From: Streptomyces sp. RKAG293
Lineage (GTDB): Bacteria > Actinomycetota > Actinomycetes > Streptomycetales > Streptomycetaceae
DNA length: 64,000 bases
Assembly (NCBI RefSeq): GCF_023701745.1
Contig: NZ_JAJOZB010000001.1
Coordinates: forward strand, 3,168,501-3,232,500
Reading direction: 5' to 3'
The position numbers and the translations under genes are program-made. Under the pieces are notes generated by a model, which made no database searches, had not been told where the DNA came from, and worked only from the letters and a program-made list of their open reading frames with translations. Shown one piece after another: positions 1-8,351 of the stretch (position 1 is the stretch's first letter; each line of letters opens with the position of its first letter).

Positions 1-529
1 GAGCTCCTCGGTGAACACCCCGCCCAGCAGCGGCCCGAGGACGCTGCTGGCGCCGAACACCGCGCCGAACACGCCCTGGTAGCGGCCCCGCTCGCGGGGC
101 GGCACGATGTCGCCGACGATCGCCATCGACAGCACCATCAGACCGCCGCCGCCCAGGCCCTGGAGGGCGCGGAAGGCGATCAGCTGCGGCATGTTCTGCG
201 CGATGCCGCACAGCGCGGAGCCGATCAGGAAGATCACGATGACGGTCTGGAAGAGCTTCTTCCGGCCGTACATGTCGCCGAGCTTGCCCCACAGCGGGGT
301 GGCCGCCGTCGAGGCGAGCAGATACGCGGTGACGACCCAGGACAGGTGCTCGATCCCGCCCAGGTCGCTGACGATGGTCGGCAGCGCGGTGGACACGATC
401 GTCTGGTCCAGCGCGGCCAGCAGCATGCCGAGGGCGAGCGCGCTGATGGCCAGGCGCACCGATCGCCGGTCCTGGATCTCGCCGGGGGCGGTCGGCGGTC
501 CGGTCGGGGCCGTGGTCTCCTGCGCCATG
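1..529 (-). CDS. MFS drug-efflux transporter, DHA2/EmrB type (cut by window edge)
   Basis: Only the first 176 codons lie in the window; the gene continues past base 1. After a polar N-terminus come membrane helices with the DHA motif LDQTIVSTALPTI in the first helix and motif A, GKLGDMYGRKK, in the loop after the second. A glycine-rich helix (LQGLGGGGLM) follows. This is the usual start of a 14-helix proton-coupled multidrug exporter of the inner membrane. The ATG at 529 follows a hydrophilic leader typical of the family. An inverted repeat at 559-583 lies just upstream and may bind a repressor. The substrate cannot be told from the sequence. Family confidence is high. Confidence 0.9.
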
Positions 530-558
530 CCGTGCTCCTCGCGTCGCGCCGCTTGATC

Positions 559-583
559 GCGAATCAATATTCACACTATTCGC
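559..583. promoter_or_regulatory. Inverted repeat upstream of the MFS gene, candidate operator
   Basis: Arms GCGAAT (559-564) and ATTCGC (578-583) are separated by 13 bases, in an AT-rich patch 30 bases before the MFS start. A second small dyad, GAAT-CAAT-ATTC, lies inside at 561-571. Position and symmetry suit a TetR or MarR repressor site, but no regulator gene is visible beside it. Confidence 0.4.
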
Positions 584-703
584 TCCGGTTTCGCGCTCTA
601 TGGACCCCCGGTAGTGCTGGACGGACCTGGGCACGGCATGCCCGCGGCGGCATAATCACTGCGTCTTGAGGTATCCGAGGACCGTTTGCGGGAGGGGAGC
701 CCA

Positions 704-1795
704 GTGGCGCCGGAGGGGGAAGAGGGCCCGGAGCAGGGTGTGGCCACGGCCGCGGCCCGGTCGGCCGAACGGCAGATCGCGCTCGCGGCGACGGAAGGCT
801 TCCACCCGCTGCGCGTTCGGCCATACGTGGCGGAGCCGGGCACCGAGCCCGCCGAGTCGACGGTCAAGCCACTGATCGGGACGGCCGCGTACCGCCCGGC
901 CGCCACCGACGTGGGGATGTTCCCGGCCACCGGCGCGGGCGTGTTCCCGGCCACCGGCGCGGGGATGTTCCCGGCCACCTACGACGGCCTCGAATACCCG
1001 GCGGACGACGCTCCCGCCTACCCGGCCGGGGACGGTCCCGGGCATCCGGCGGACCTGTCCGCGGCGGGCCCCCACGACTCCGGGCTGCTGCTGGACCGCA
1101 CCGGCCACTCCGACTCCGACTGGAACGACGCCGAGGGTCCGGGTCAGCACCGCGGCGGCCGGCGCCGCCGGCCCCGCCGCCGCAGACGGGGCCTCGTCGT
1201 CGCGGCCGCCACGGTGGCCGCCACGGCGATGGCCGCCGGCGCGGTCGCCGTCGCCAACCAGCTGCTGAGCACGCCCGACCGGCCGGAGCGGGCGCTGCCG
1301 GACAACAGCAGCAGCGTCCCCGACGTCGTCCTGCCGACCAGCGACGCGATGGCCGCCGTGGCACCGACCGCCGCCCACGGCAAGGCCCCCACGGCCTCGC
1401 CGACGGCGACCCACCGTGCCCCGTCCACCCCGGTGACGACTCCCCCGGCCACCGTCGCCCCGGTGTCCGCGACCCCGTCCCCGCCCCCTGCCACGGTGGG
1501 CGACCCGGTGGTGCCAGGGCCCGACGCGACCCCGAGCAGTACTCCCGCTCCCACGAACCACCCGACGCTCGCGACCCCGGCGCTGCGGATGGGCGACACC
1601 GGCACCCAGGTCAGGGACCTCCAGCAGCGGCTGCGCCGCGCCTACGTCTACATGGGCAGCGTGGACGGCGTCTTCGACACGGAGGTCAGGGACGCCGTCG
1701 CGACGTTCCAGTTCTGGATGGGGATCACCAGCGACCCCGAGGGTGTCTACGGCCCGGCGACCCGGACCGCGCTGGAGCGGCAGACCTCCTGGTAG
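704..1795 (+). CDS. Membrane-anchored peptidoglycan-binding protein
   Basis: The GTG at 704 is preceded by GGGAGGGGA and is preferred to a TTG at 686. The 363-residue protein has a polar cytoplasmic part of about 160 residues, a basic stretch of Arg, one membrane helix near residues 162-190, a long Pro/Thr/Ala-rich linker, and a C-terminal peptidoglycan-binding domain (PG_binding_1 type) at about residues 293-363 with the LRMGDTGTQVRDLQQRL start and the YGPATRTALE end. It would span the membrane and reach into the wall. The cytoplasmic part carries three copies of an eight-residue unit like MFPATGAG, matched by a 24-base DNA repeat near 915-985. Cell-wall anchoring or sensing is inferred; no catalytic domain is seen. 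Confidence 0.8.
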   Translation: MAPEGEEGPEQGVATAAARSAERQIALAATEGFHPLRVRPYVAEPGTEPAESTVKPLIGTAAYRPAATDVGMFPATGAGVFPATGAGMFPATYDGLEYPADDAPAYPAGDGPGHPADLSAAGPHDSGLLLDRTGHSDSDWNDAEGPGQHRGGRRRRPRRRRRGLVVAAATVAATAMAAGAVAVANQLLSTPDRPERALPDNSSSVPDVVLPTSDAMAAVAPTAAHGKAPTASPTATHRAPSTPVTTPPATVAPVSATPSPPPATVGDPVVPGPDATPSSTPAPTNHPTLATPALRMGDTGTQVRDLQQRLRRAYVYMGSVDGVFDTEVRDAVATFQFWMGITSDPEGVYGPATRTALERQTSW

Positions 1796-1817
1796 CCGCG
1801 TCTGCGAGGATCGTCCC

Positions 1818-2384
1818 GTGGCGATGGAGGAATTCGGGTCCGGTCAGTTCCAGCTCGTCCTGCTGCGGCGGATGGCGGACCACCGGCCCGAGCTGGTCGA
1901 GGAGGCGCTCCGTACGCTCGGCGCGTCCCGCGCGGAGCTGCGGGAGGCGAACCGGCGCTGGCAGGCGCGGCTGCACGGGCGGCACTCCCCGGGCGGTGAA
2001 CGCCGCTACCGTGCCGTGCTCGGCCCGCCCGAGAGCACGATCGTCCGCCGTATCGGGGATCTGAGCTGCGAGGCCCTGCTGTGGCCCGTACCGCTCTGGC
2101 CGGAGCTGCGCTTCGAGGTGCTGTGCGCGCCCGGCGGCGGCGCGGTGTGGAACGAGTGGCTCATCCGCGCCCCGGGCGCCCCGTCCCCGCTTCTGGAGAG
2201 TCCCGACGACCTCGTCCCGTGGTCCTGCACCGTCGACGAGGTCGCCCGCGCCTTCCGGCCCGCGACACCCCTGGAAGGCAGTGCCCCCACCCGCTGGCGG
2301 CTCGCCTTCGGCGACTCCTCGGCCGGCACCCGCCGCATCGCCCACTTCACCTGGGGTCTGCTGCAGTACGTCGAGGAGGCGTAG
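1818..2384 (+). CDS. Conserved hypothetical protein
   Basis: A 188-residue soluble protein from the GTG at 1818, with GAGGA about 8 bases upstream; an ATG two codons later is an alternative. It has no signal peptide or membrane segment. It is rich in Trp, Pro and Arg (RYRAVLGPPEST, WRLAFGDSSAGTRRIAHFTW) and I cannot place it in a named family. It starts 22 bases after the peptidoglycan-binding gene on the same strand, so the two may share a transcript. A tandem repeat array begins right after its stop codon. Confidence 0.6.
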   Translation: MAMEEFGSGQFQLVLLRRMADHRPELVEEALRTLGASRAELREANRRWQARLHGRHSPGGERRYRAVLGPPESTIVRRIGDLSCEALLWPVPLWPELRFEVLCAPGGGAVWNEWLIRAPGAPSPLLESPDDLVPWSCTVDEVARAFRPATPLEGSAPTRWRLAFGDSSAGTRRIAHFTWGLLQYVEEA

Positions 2385-2385
2385 C

Positions 2386-2460
2386 CCCCGTTCCCGGCCC
2401 CCGTTCCCGGCCCCCGTTCCTGGCCCCGTTCCCGGCCCCGTTCCCGGCCCCGTTCCTGGC
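2386..2460. repeat. Six-copy tandem minisatellite
   Basis: Three 13-base units of the form CCCCGTTCC(C/T)GGC are followed by three 12-base units lacking one C, all head to tail, starting one base after the stop codon of the preceding gene. In each half the last copy has T instead of C. The array is intergenic and forms no obvious hairpin. Confidence 0.85.
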
Positions 2461-2590
2461 CTCCGGTGACCCGGACCGGGGGGCCACTGGCGCAACCGGG
2501 TCCCTGTTTTGTATCGTAGAGAAACAAAGTGGCTCCGCCCGTTTCCCCTGACCGGCGGGCGGGGCCACCGAGTACTTCTAAGGAGTCCGT

Positions 2591-3253
2591 ATGCCGTCCA
2601 CCCCGTCCGTCCTGACCGCCCGAGCGCTGCTCCTCGACATGGACGGCACCCTGGTGAACTCCGACGCCGTGGTCGAGCGCTGCTGGCGCCGCTGGGCGGA
2701 GGCGCAGGGGCTGGACGCGCGGGCGGTGCTGAAGGTCGTGCACGGACGGCAGGGCCACGCCACCATGGCGGTGCTGCTGCCGGACCGCCCGATGGCGGAG
2801 AACTTCGCCGACAACCGGCGGATGCTCGCCGAGGAGACCGCGGACCTCGACGGCGTCGTGCCCGTCCCGGGCGCCCCCGCCTTCCTGGCGTCGCTCGCCG
2901 GCCGGCCGCACGCCCTGGTGACGTCCGCCGACGAGGCGCTGGCCCGCGCGAGGATGGGCGCCGCCGCGCTGCCGATGCCGGAGGTCATGGTGACCGCGGA
3001 GCGGGTGAGCGCGAGCAAGCCGGACCCGGAGGGCTTCCTGAAGGGCGCCGCCGAGCTGGGCTTCGCCCCCGAGGACTGCATCGTGTTCGAGGACGCCGAG
3101 GTCGGCATCGCCGCGGCGAAGGCCGCCGGGATGCGCGTCATCGGCGTGGGCCCGCGCGCCGCCGCCCACGCGCCCACCGCGCACGTCGACTCGCTGGAGC
3201 AGGTGCGGGTGGAGGCCACCGCGGACGGCGGCCTCCTGGTCCACATCGGCTGA
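2591..3253 (+). CDS. HAD-superfamily phosphatase (sugar-phosphatase type)
   Basis: The ATG at 2591 has AAGGAG six bases upstream. The 220-residue protein carries the HAD motifs in order: LLLDMDGTLV with nucleophile Asp16 and acid Asp18, motif II in LVTSADEA, the motif III Lys in SKPDPEGF near residue 143, and the metal-binding pair in VFEDAEVG near residue 166. The alpha-helical cap between motifs I and II fits subfamily IA, as in small sugar-phosphate phosphatases and beta-phosphoglucomutase relatives. It would act in the cytosol on a small phosphorylated metabolite. The true substrate is unknown. It converges on the exporter gene downstream. Confidence 0.82.
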   Translation: MPSTPSVLTARALLLDMDGTLVNSDAVVERCWRRWAEAQGLDARAVLKVVHGRQGHATMAVLLPDRPMAENFADNRRMLAEETADLDGVVPVPGAPAFLASLAGRPHALVTSADEALARARMGAAALPMPEVMVTAERVSASKPDPEGFLKGAAELGFAPEDCIVFEDAEVGIAAAKAAGMRVIGVGPRAAAHAPTAHVDSLEQVRVEATADGGLLVHIG

Positions 3254-3292
3254 GCGCCGCACTTTCCGGCCGTAAGGGTCAGCCCCTAGCTC

Positions 3293-3874
3293 TTAGCCCG
3301 CGATCGCCTCGTAGAGGCTGAAGACGGCGAGCAGCACCATCACCGCGGCGGCGACCTTCGTGATCAGCGCCAGCGGCACCCGCTTCATCAGCAGCCGCCC
3401 GCCGAAGATCCCCAGCCCGGCGACCGCCCACAGCGCGAGGACCGCGCCGAGGCCGACGGCCACCGGATCGTCGTAGCGGGCGGCGAGGTTGGCGGTCATG
3501 ATCTGCGTCAGGTCGCCGAACTCCGCGACCAGGATGAGCATGAAGCCGGTGCCCGCGACCTTCCAGAAGCTCTGGTCGGCGGGTTCCCGGACGCCCTCCT
3601 CGTCATCGTCCTTCTTGAACAGCAGCATGGCCGCGCCCGCGAGGAAGAGCAGCCCGACGACGCCCTGCACCCAGCGGTGCGGGAGCAGGGTCAGTACGCT
3701 GCCCGCCGCGATGGCGAGGGCGACATGGACGACGAAGGCGGCGGCGACACCGCAGAAGACGTACGAGGCGCGGTAGCGGGTGCCGAGCATGAGGCCGGCG
3801 AGCGCGGTCTTGTCGGGCAGTTCTGCCAGGAAGACGACGCCGAAGACGATGGCGGCGACGGTGAAGCTGAACAC
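3293..3874 (-). CDS. GDT1/TMEM165-family Mn2+/Ca2+ exporter
   Basis: The 193-residue membrane protein has two repeats of three helices, each with the family signature: ELPDKTA in the first helix and EFGDLTQ in the fourth. The charged loop with DDDEEG between the halves is typical. The family (UPF0016) moves Mn2+ or Ca2+ out of the cytosol in exchange for protons. The long leader upstream resembles a yybP-ykoY manganese riboswitch, which supports a manganese role. The first motif has Leu-Pro where many members have Phe-Gly. Confidence 0.85.
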   Translation of the reverse strand: MFSFTVAAIVFGVVFLAELPDKTALAGLMLGTRYRASYVFCGVAAAFVVHVALAIAAGSVLTLLPHRWVQGVVGLLFLAGAAMLLFKKDDDEEGVREPADQSFWKVAGTGFMLILVAEFGDLTQIMTANLAARYDDPVAVGLGAVLALWAVAGLGIFGGRLLMKRVPLALITKVAAAVMVLLAVFSLYEAIAG

Positions 3875-3929
3875 GGGGCGGGATCCTCATCGGTCGGGCT
3901 GCCGCACCGAGAGCGCCGGGAAAAGGGGT

Positions 3930-4068
3930 CGCTTCGGCTCGACAGCGTCAATGGAAACGCTGCGGCCGAAGGTCTCGCTGGCCCGGTGGGAAACCCACCG
4001 TGCCTCCGGGCGCCGGCTCAGGATCTGAGCAGTATGTCGACGGTCCGGCGAAGAGCTACTCCCCTTCT
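3930..4068 (-). promoter_or_regulatory. yybP-ykoY-like manganese riboswitch
   Basis: Read on the minus strand, the leader of the GDT1 gene starts with AAGGGGAGTAGC (4066-4055), the hallmark 5' element of the yybP-ykoY class. It then has a G/C-rich arm, a second hairpin with GGTGGG-TTT-CCCACC, and the conserved CCAGCGAGACC near 3982-3972. A long hairpin follows at 3971-3932, with outer arms CTTCGGC/GCCGAAG and inner CAGCGT/ACGCTG, then CCCCTTTTCC. The last hairpin could be the expression platform. This class binds Mn2+ and turns on exporter genes, matching the gene below it. Confidence 0.75.
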
Positions 4069-4075
4069 GCGCCAC

Positions 4076-4921
4076 CTATTCTACGCCACGGGTCAGCCGG
4101 CCCCTGGCGACCAGCTCCAGAACCGACGAGACCGCGACCGCCTGCACCACCAGCAGCGCGACCAGCACGAAGAGCTGAACGGCGCCCGCCATCACGGGTG
4201 ATGCCCCGCCGAGCAGCATGCCGACGAACGCACCCGGCAGCGTGACCAGTCCCACAGTCCGCGTCTGGTCGAGCCCCGGCACCAGCGCACCGGACGCGGC
4301 GGGCCTGGCGATCTCCAGCCGGGCGTCCCGGTCCTCGAATCCCAGCGCCATCGCGGCCTCGACCTCGCCGTGCCGGCTGTGCAGCTCCTCCAGCGCGCGG
4401 CGCCCGCCGAGGACCGTCGCGGTGAGCGCGCCGCCGATGAGAATGCCCGCGACGGGGATCAGCGCGATGCCGTCGAGCGGCACCAGGCCGGTCAGCACGA
4501 GGAGCGCGACGACCGGCAGCGCGCTCACCCCGATCGGCACGGCCGCCCACCGCCAGCTGCGGTCGCGGGTGATGCGGCGGCCCGCGGTCCACACCGCGAC
4601 CGCGTACATGACGGCGACGAAGGCGAGCAGCGCCGGCAGATAGCGGACGACCCAGCCGATGAGCAGCGAGACGACCGCGAGCTGCAGTGCGGCCCGCAGC
4701 CCCGCGACGGCGATCCCGCGCGCGTAGTTCTCCCGCTCGTCCGCGAGATGGGCGTACGCGGCGACCCCGGTGGCCACCACGAGCAGGACGGCCAGCACGA
4801 CGCCGAGGGTGCGGTCGACGGGCAGCAGCGAGGTGGTGGTGGCGGACGTCAGGGCCGGGAGAGTGGTGCCGCCGGCCGTACCGGCGGCAGGCGTGGTGGC
4901 GGCGGACACGACGGCGAACAC
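4076..4921 (-). CDS. FetB-like (UPF0014) ABC permease
   Basis: A 281-residue integral membrane protein with about seven helices and the family signature TLPGAFVGMLLGGASPVMAGAVQ in its C-terminal half. E. coli FetB, with its ATPase FetA, is linked to iron export and oxidative stress resistance. No FetA-type ATPase gene is next to it here. The frame is open further upstream, but the GTG at 4921 is the likely start: TACAGT lies exactly six bases upstream and there is no ribosome-binding site, so the mRNA is probably leaderless. It is divergent from the nuclease gene. Confidence 0.78.
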   Translation of the reverse strand: MFAVVSAATTPAAGTAGGTTLPALTSATTTSLLPVDRTLGVVLAVLLVVATGVAAYAHLADERENYARGIAVAGLRAALQLAVVSLLIGWVVRYLPALLAFVAVMYAVAVWTAGRRITRDRSWRWAAVPIGVSALPVVALLVLTGLVPLDGIALIPVAGILIGGALTATVLGGRRALEELHSRHGEVEAAMALGFEDRDARLEIARPAASGALVPGLDQTRTVGLVTLPGAFVGMLLGGASPVMAGAVQLFVLVALLVVQAVAVSSVLELVARGRLTRGVE

Positions 4922-5099
4922 GGGGTCACTGTAGGCGGGTGCGGGCCGGACCCAAGGGAACTGATGGTGCGCCACCCCTCGACATGACGTGATCATGTCG
5001 CCAATCTGTAACCTGCCGCACCTCGGCAGGCAATCCGGACCCGGCACGCTTACCGGGCCCATCACCCTCACAAGCACCCCCACCCCACAGGGAGTTCGC

Positions 5100-5759
5100 A
5101 TGTCCCGGATACGCAATGTCTACGCGCGTCGACGCGTGAGTGTGCTCACCGCGTTCGCCGCCATCGCCGCCGCACTCGGGCTGCTCGTCGCCCCCACCAC
5201 CGCCCAGGCCGCACCCCCCACGCCGCCGAGCGCCGCGACCGCCCGTACCGAACTGGCCGCACTGACCGTGCAGGCCGAGGGATCGTCCACCGGCTACAGC
5301 CGCGACAAGTTCCCGCACTGGATCACCCAGAGCGGCGCCTGCAACACCCGTGAGGTCGTCCTCAAGCGCGACGGCACGGGCGTCGTCCAGGACTCCTCCT
5401 GTGCCGCCGTCAGCGGCACCTGGCACTCCCCCTACGACGGCGCCACCTGGACCGCCGCCTCCGACGTCGACATCGACCACATGGTCCCGCTCGCCCAGGC
5501 CTGGCGGTCCGGCGCCGCCAGCTGGACCACCGCCCAGCGGCAGGCGTTCGCCAACGACCTGACCCACTCCCAGCTGCTCGCCGTCACCGACAACGTCAAC
5601 CAGGCCAAGGGCGACAAGGACCCGGCCCAGTGGCTGCCGCCGCTGGCCTCGTACCACTGCACCTACGCCCGTATGTGGGTCTGGGTGAAGTACTCCTACT
5701 CCCTGACCGTCGACTCGGCGGAGAAGAGCGCCCTGACCTCCATCCTCAACGGCTGCTGA
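5100..5759 (+). CDS. Secreted HNH-family nuclease (DUF1524 type)
   Basis: The ATG at 5100 has AGGGAG five bases upstream. The 219-residue precursor begins with Arg-rich residues, a hydrophobic core and an AQA cleavage site near residue 37, so it is exported. The mature part has the DUF1524/HNH core: DVDIDHMVPLAQAW with Asp126-His127, then LLAVTDNVNQAKGDKDPAQW, which carries the Asn and the Lys-Gly-Asp metal-site residues. Four Cys residues may form disulfides. It probably degrades extracellular DNA or RNA for nutrients. No immunity gene is adjacent, as expected for a protein active only outside the cell. Confidence 0.82.
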   Translation: MSRIRNVYARRRVSVLTAFAAIAAALGLLVAPTTAQAAPPTPPSAATARTELAALTVQAEGSSTGYSRDKFPHWITQSGACNTREVVLKRDGTGVVQDSSCAAVSGTWHSPYDGATWTAASDVDIDHMVPLAQAWRSGAASWTTAQRQAFANDLTHSQLLAVTDNVNQAKGDKDPAQWLPPLASYHCTYARMWVWVKYSYSLTVDSAEKSALTSILNGC

Positions 5760-5780
5760 CGGCCTGACGCGGTACTCCCG

Positions 5781-5822
5781 CCTCCCCTCCCGCGTCCGTA
5801 CTCTTGGGCGCGGGAGGGGAGG
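5781..5822 (+). promoter_or_regulatory. 14-bp stem that buries the phoD-like ribosome-binding site
   Basis: CCTCCCCTCCCGCG (5781-5794) pairs perfectly with CGCGGGAGGGGAGG (5809-5822) across a 14-base loop. The 3' arm contains the GGGAGGGGAGG that serves the TTG start at 5832. The hairpin could end transcription of the nuclease gene, although no T-tract follows, or hide the ribosome-binding site of the next gene. Confidence 0.7.
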
Positions 5823-5831
5823 CCGGTCACC

Positions 5832-7439
5832 TTGGCTGAGCTGCGTTTGGGTCCACTGCTGCGGTACGTGGGCGAGGACAGCGCGACCGTCTGGATCGAG
5901 GCGGACCGCCCGTGCGAGGCGGTCGTCGCCTGCGAAGGGGACGGCGGCGGGACCGCCAGGACCTGGCAGGTCGCCGGGCACCACTACGCGCTGGTGACCG
6001 TCACCGGGCTGCGTCCCGGCGCCGGGACGCCGTACGCCGTGCACCTCGACGGCCGGCAGGTGTGGCCGCTGCCCGGCTCCCCGCTCCCGCCCAGCACCAT
6101 CCACACCGCCGCAGGCGGCAGCGCCCCGCTGCGCGTGACCTTCGGCTCCTGCCGCTGGGCGGCGCCCGCGCACCACAGCCGCGATCCGGTCGGCCCGGAC
6201 GCCCTCGACTCCCTCGCCCAGGAGATCGTGCGGGACGGCGCCGCCCGCCCGGACGTACTGCTCCTGCTCGGTGACCAGGTCTACGCGGACGAGACCTCGG
6301 AGGCCACCCGCCGCTGGCTCGCCCGCCGCCGCGACCTCGCCGACCCGCCCTGGGACCAGGTCGCGGACTACGAGGAGTACACCCACCTCTATTACGAGTC
6401 CTGGCTCGACCCCGAGGTGCGCTGGCTGCTGTCCACCGTCCCCAGCTGCATGATCTTCGACGACCACGATGTGATCGATGACTGGAACACCTCGGAGGCG
6501 TGGCTCGGACAGATCCGCGGCACGCCCTGGTGGCAGGAGCGCATCCTCGGCGGCCTGATGTCGTACTGGGTCCATCAGCACCTGGGCAACCTCTCCCCCG
6601 CCGAGCTGGCCGCCGACGAGCTCTTCGCCACGGTGCGCGCCGCCGCCGACGGCACCGAGGCCGTCCGCGCCTTCGCCACCCGCGCCGACGCCGACGCCGC
6701 GTCGGTGCGCTGGAGCTACCGGCGCGACTTCGGACGGGTCCGGCTGCTGATGGTGGACTCCCGGGCCGCCCGCGTCCTGGAGGAGGACCGGCGCTCGATG
6801 CTGGACGACGGCGAATGGCAGTGGGTGCGCGAACAGGCGCTGTCCGACGGCTCGTTCGACCATCTCCTGGTCGGCACCTCGCTGCCCTGGCTGCTGCCGC
6901 ACGCCGTACACGCCGCCGAGGAGTGGGACGCGGCGCTCTGCCGGGGCGTGCGCGGCCCGCGGTGGGCGGAGCGCGGCGAGAAGCTGCGGCAGGCGGCCGA
7001 CCTGGAGCACTGGGCGGCGTTCCGCACCTCCTTCGACGCGCTCGCCGGCCTCTTCGCCGAGGTGGGCAGCGGGCCGCGGGCTCCCGCGACCATCTGCGTC
7101 CTGTCCGGCGATGTGCACCACGCGTACATCGCCGAGGCGCACTGGCCGCGCCCGGTGGGCAGCCGCGTCCTCCAGCTCACCTGCTCGCCGATCCACAACA
7201 GCGTCCCCGCGGCGATACGGCTGGGCTTCCGCGTCGGCTGGAGCCGGCCGGGCCGCTGGATCGGCCGCGCCCTCGCCCGGCACGGCCGGCTCCCGGCGTC
7301 CGTCATCCGCTGGACGCGCCTGGGCGGCCCCTGGTTCGGCAACCAGTTGATGACCCTGACCCTGCGCGGCCGGCTGCTCGACCTCCGGGTGGCCGGCCCC
7401 AAGGGCTCGTTCGAGCCGTCGACACACCGGCGGAGGTGA
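5832..7439 (+). CDS. PhoD-type alkaline phosphatase/phosphodiesterase
   Basis: A 535-residue protein with the PhoD metallophosphatase motifs in order: FGSCRW, LLLGDQVYADE, MIFDDHDVIDDWN and LSGDVHHAYIAEA. These hold the Asp, His and Asn metal ligands. An N-terminal beta-sandwich of about 90 residues precedes them, as in PhoD. There is no clear signal peptide, unlike the secreted Tat-dependent PhoD, so it may be cytosolic. The TTG at 5832 is chosen because the strong ribosome-binding site lies nine bases upstream; this site is inside a perfect 14-bp stem. Substrate is unknown. Confidence 0.8.
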   Translation: MAELRLGPLLRYVGEDSATVWIEADRPCEAVVACEGDGGGTARTWQVAGHHYALVTVTGLRPGAGTPYAVHLDGRQVWPLPGSPLPPSTIHTAAGGSAPLRVTFGSCRWAAPAHHSRDPVGPDALDSLAQEIVRDGAARPDVLLLLGDQVYADETSEATRRWLARRRDLADPPWDQVADYEEYTHLYYESWLDPEVRWLLSTVPSCMIFDDHDVIDDWNTSEAWLGQIRGTPWWQERILGGLMSYWVHQHLGNLSPAELAADELFATVRAAADGTEAVRAFATRADADAASVRWSYRRDFGRVRLLMVDSRAARVLEEDRRSMLDDGEWQWVREQALSDGSFDHLLVGTSLPWLLPHAVHAAEEWDAALCRGVRGPRWAERGEKLRQAADLEHWAAFRTSFDALAGLFAEVGSGPRAPATICVLSGDVHHAYIAEAHWPRPVGSRVLQLTCSPIHNSVPAAIRLGFRVGWSRPGRWIGRALARHGRLPASVIRWTRLGGPWFGNQLMTLTLRGRLLDLRVAGPKGSFEPSTHRRR

Positions 7440-7670
7440 GCGGTGCGATCCGTTGTCCGCCGGCTCGCGGCCGGGCGGCGGCGCACACCGTCATCAGCCG
7501 GTTCTCCAGCCGCCCCGCACGGGGTGTCCGGGATATTCCCCACACCGTGTCTACAACATCACGTACCCCTCACAGGTACCGGCCACCCCCTCTGGCGTAC
7601 GCTGTACGGCTGGGAGCGGATGTAGATCCGCCCATACGCCAACAGGCAATATGTCGGACGGGGAGGCACG
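7440..7670. other. Intergenic region before the DedA gene
   Basis: No convincing gene. It should hold the DedA promoter. GGCGTACGCTGTACGGC near 7594 has a short GTAC-containing dyad, and GGGGAGG (7658-7664) is the ribosome-binding site. Confidence 0.5.
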
Positions 7671-8351
7671 GTGCTCGAGGGTCTGGGCTCCTTGTTCGAC
7701 TGGCCATGGATCTATGTACTCGTCGCGCTGTCCGTACTGCTCGACGTGTTCGTGCCGATCCTGCCCAGCGGGGTGCTGGTGATCAGCGCCGCGACCGCGG
7801 GCACCACCGGTGCGGGCGGCGACATGCTCGACGTGGTCGCGCTCCTGGTGTGCGCCGCCATCGCCTCCTGCCTCGGCGACATCGCCGCCTACCGGCTGGC
7901 CTGGCGCGGCGGCGACTGGTTCGACCGCCGCATGGCACAGTCCCGCCGGCTCTCCACCGCCCAGGAACGACTGGGCGAGGTGCTGACCAGGGGCGGAGGG
8001 TCGCTCGTCGTGCTCGCGCGCTTCGCGCCGGCCGGCCGCTCCGTGGTCAGCCTCGGCGCGGGTGTGGCGCACCGCCGGCCCAAGGAGTTCCTGCCCTGGT
8101 CGGCCGTGGCCGGTGTGGCCTGGGCGACGTACAGCGTGGGCCTGGGCTATCTCGGCGGCGAGTGGCTGGGCGCGAGCTGGCTCGGGACCTTCATGTCGCT
8201 GGTCGCCCTGGTGGGCACCGGCGCGCTGGCCGCCTATGTGTTCCGCCGCGGACGCCGGACGGCGATGGCCGCGGCCCTGACCACCGTGCCGCTGGCGATC
8301 CCGCCGCAGCCCGCCGCCACCGACCGCGGAGCGGTCGTCGAAGCGCTGTAG
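7671..8351 (+). CDS. DedA-family (VTT domain) membrane protein
   Basis: The GTG at 7671 has GGGGAGG upstream. The 226-residue protein has the DedA layout: a re-entrant N-terminal segment with LDVFVPILPSGVLVISAA, a helix with CLGDIAAYRLAWRGG, the FARFAPAGRSVVSLGAG-like motif (here LARFAPAGRSVVSLGAG), and two C-terminal helices. DedA proteins recycle or flip undecaprenyl phosphate and other lipids and support proton-motive-force homeostasis. It stands alone upstream of the encapsulin gene, separated by about 440 bases, so a functional link is not shown. Confidence 0.85.
   Translation: MLEGLGSLFDWPWIYVLVALSVLLDVFVPILPSGVLVISAATAGTTGAGGDMLDVVALLVCAAIASCLGDIAAYRLAWRGGDWFDRRMAQSRRLSTAQERLGEVLTRGGGSLVVLARFAPAGRSVVSLGAGVAHRRPKEFLPWSAVAGVAWATYSVGLGYLGGEWLGASWLGTFMSLVALVGTGALAAYVFRRGRRTAMAAALTTVPLAIPPQPAATDRGAVVEAL

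Noticed and set aside
5100..5759. The HNH nuclease as a toxin or phage-defence effector.
   Set aside because: It has a signal peptide and the secreted DUF1524 layout, with no immunity or defence gene nearby. A nutrient nuclease is simpler.
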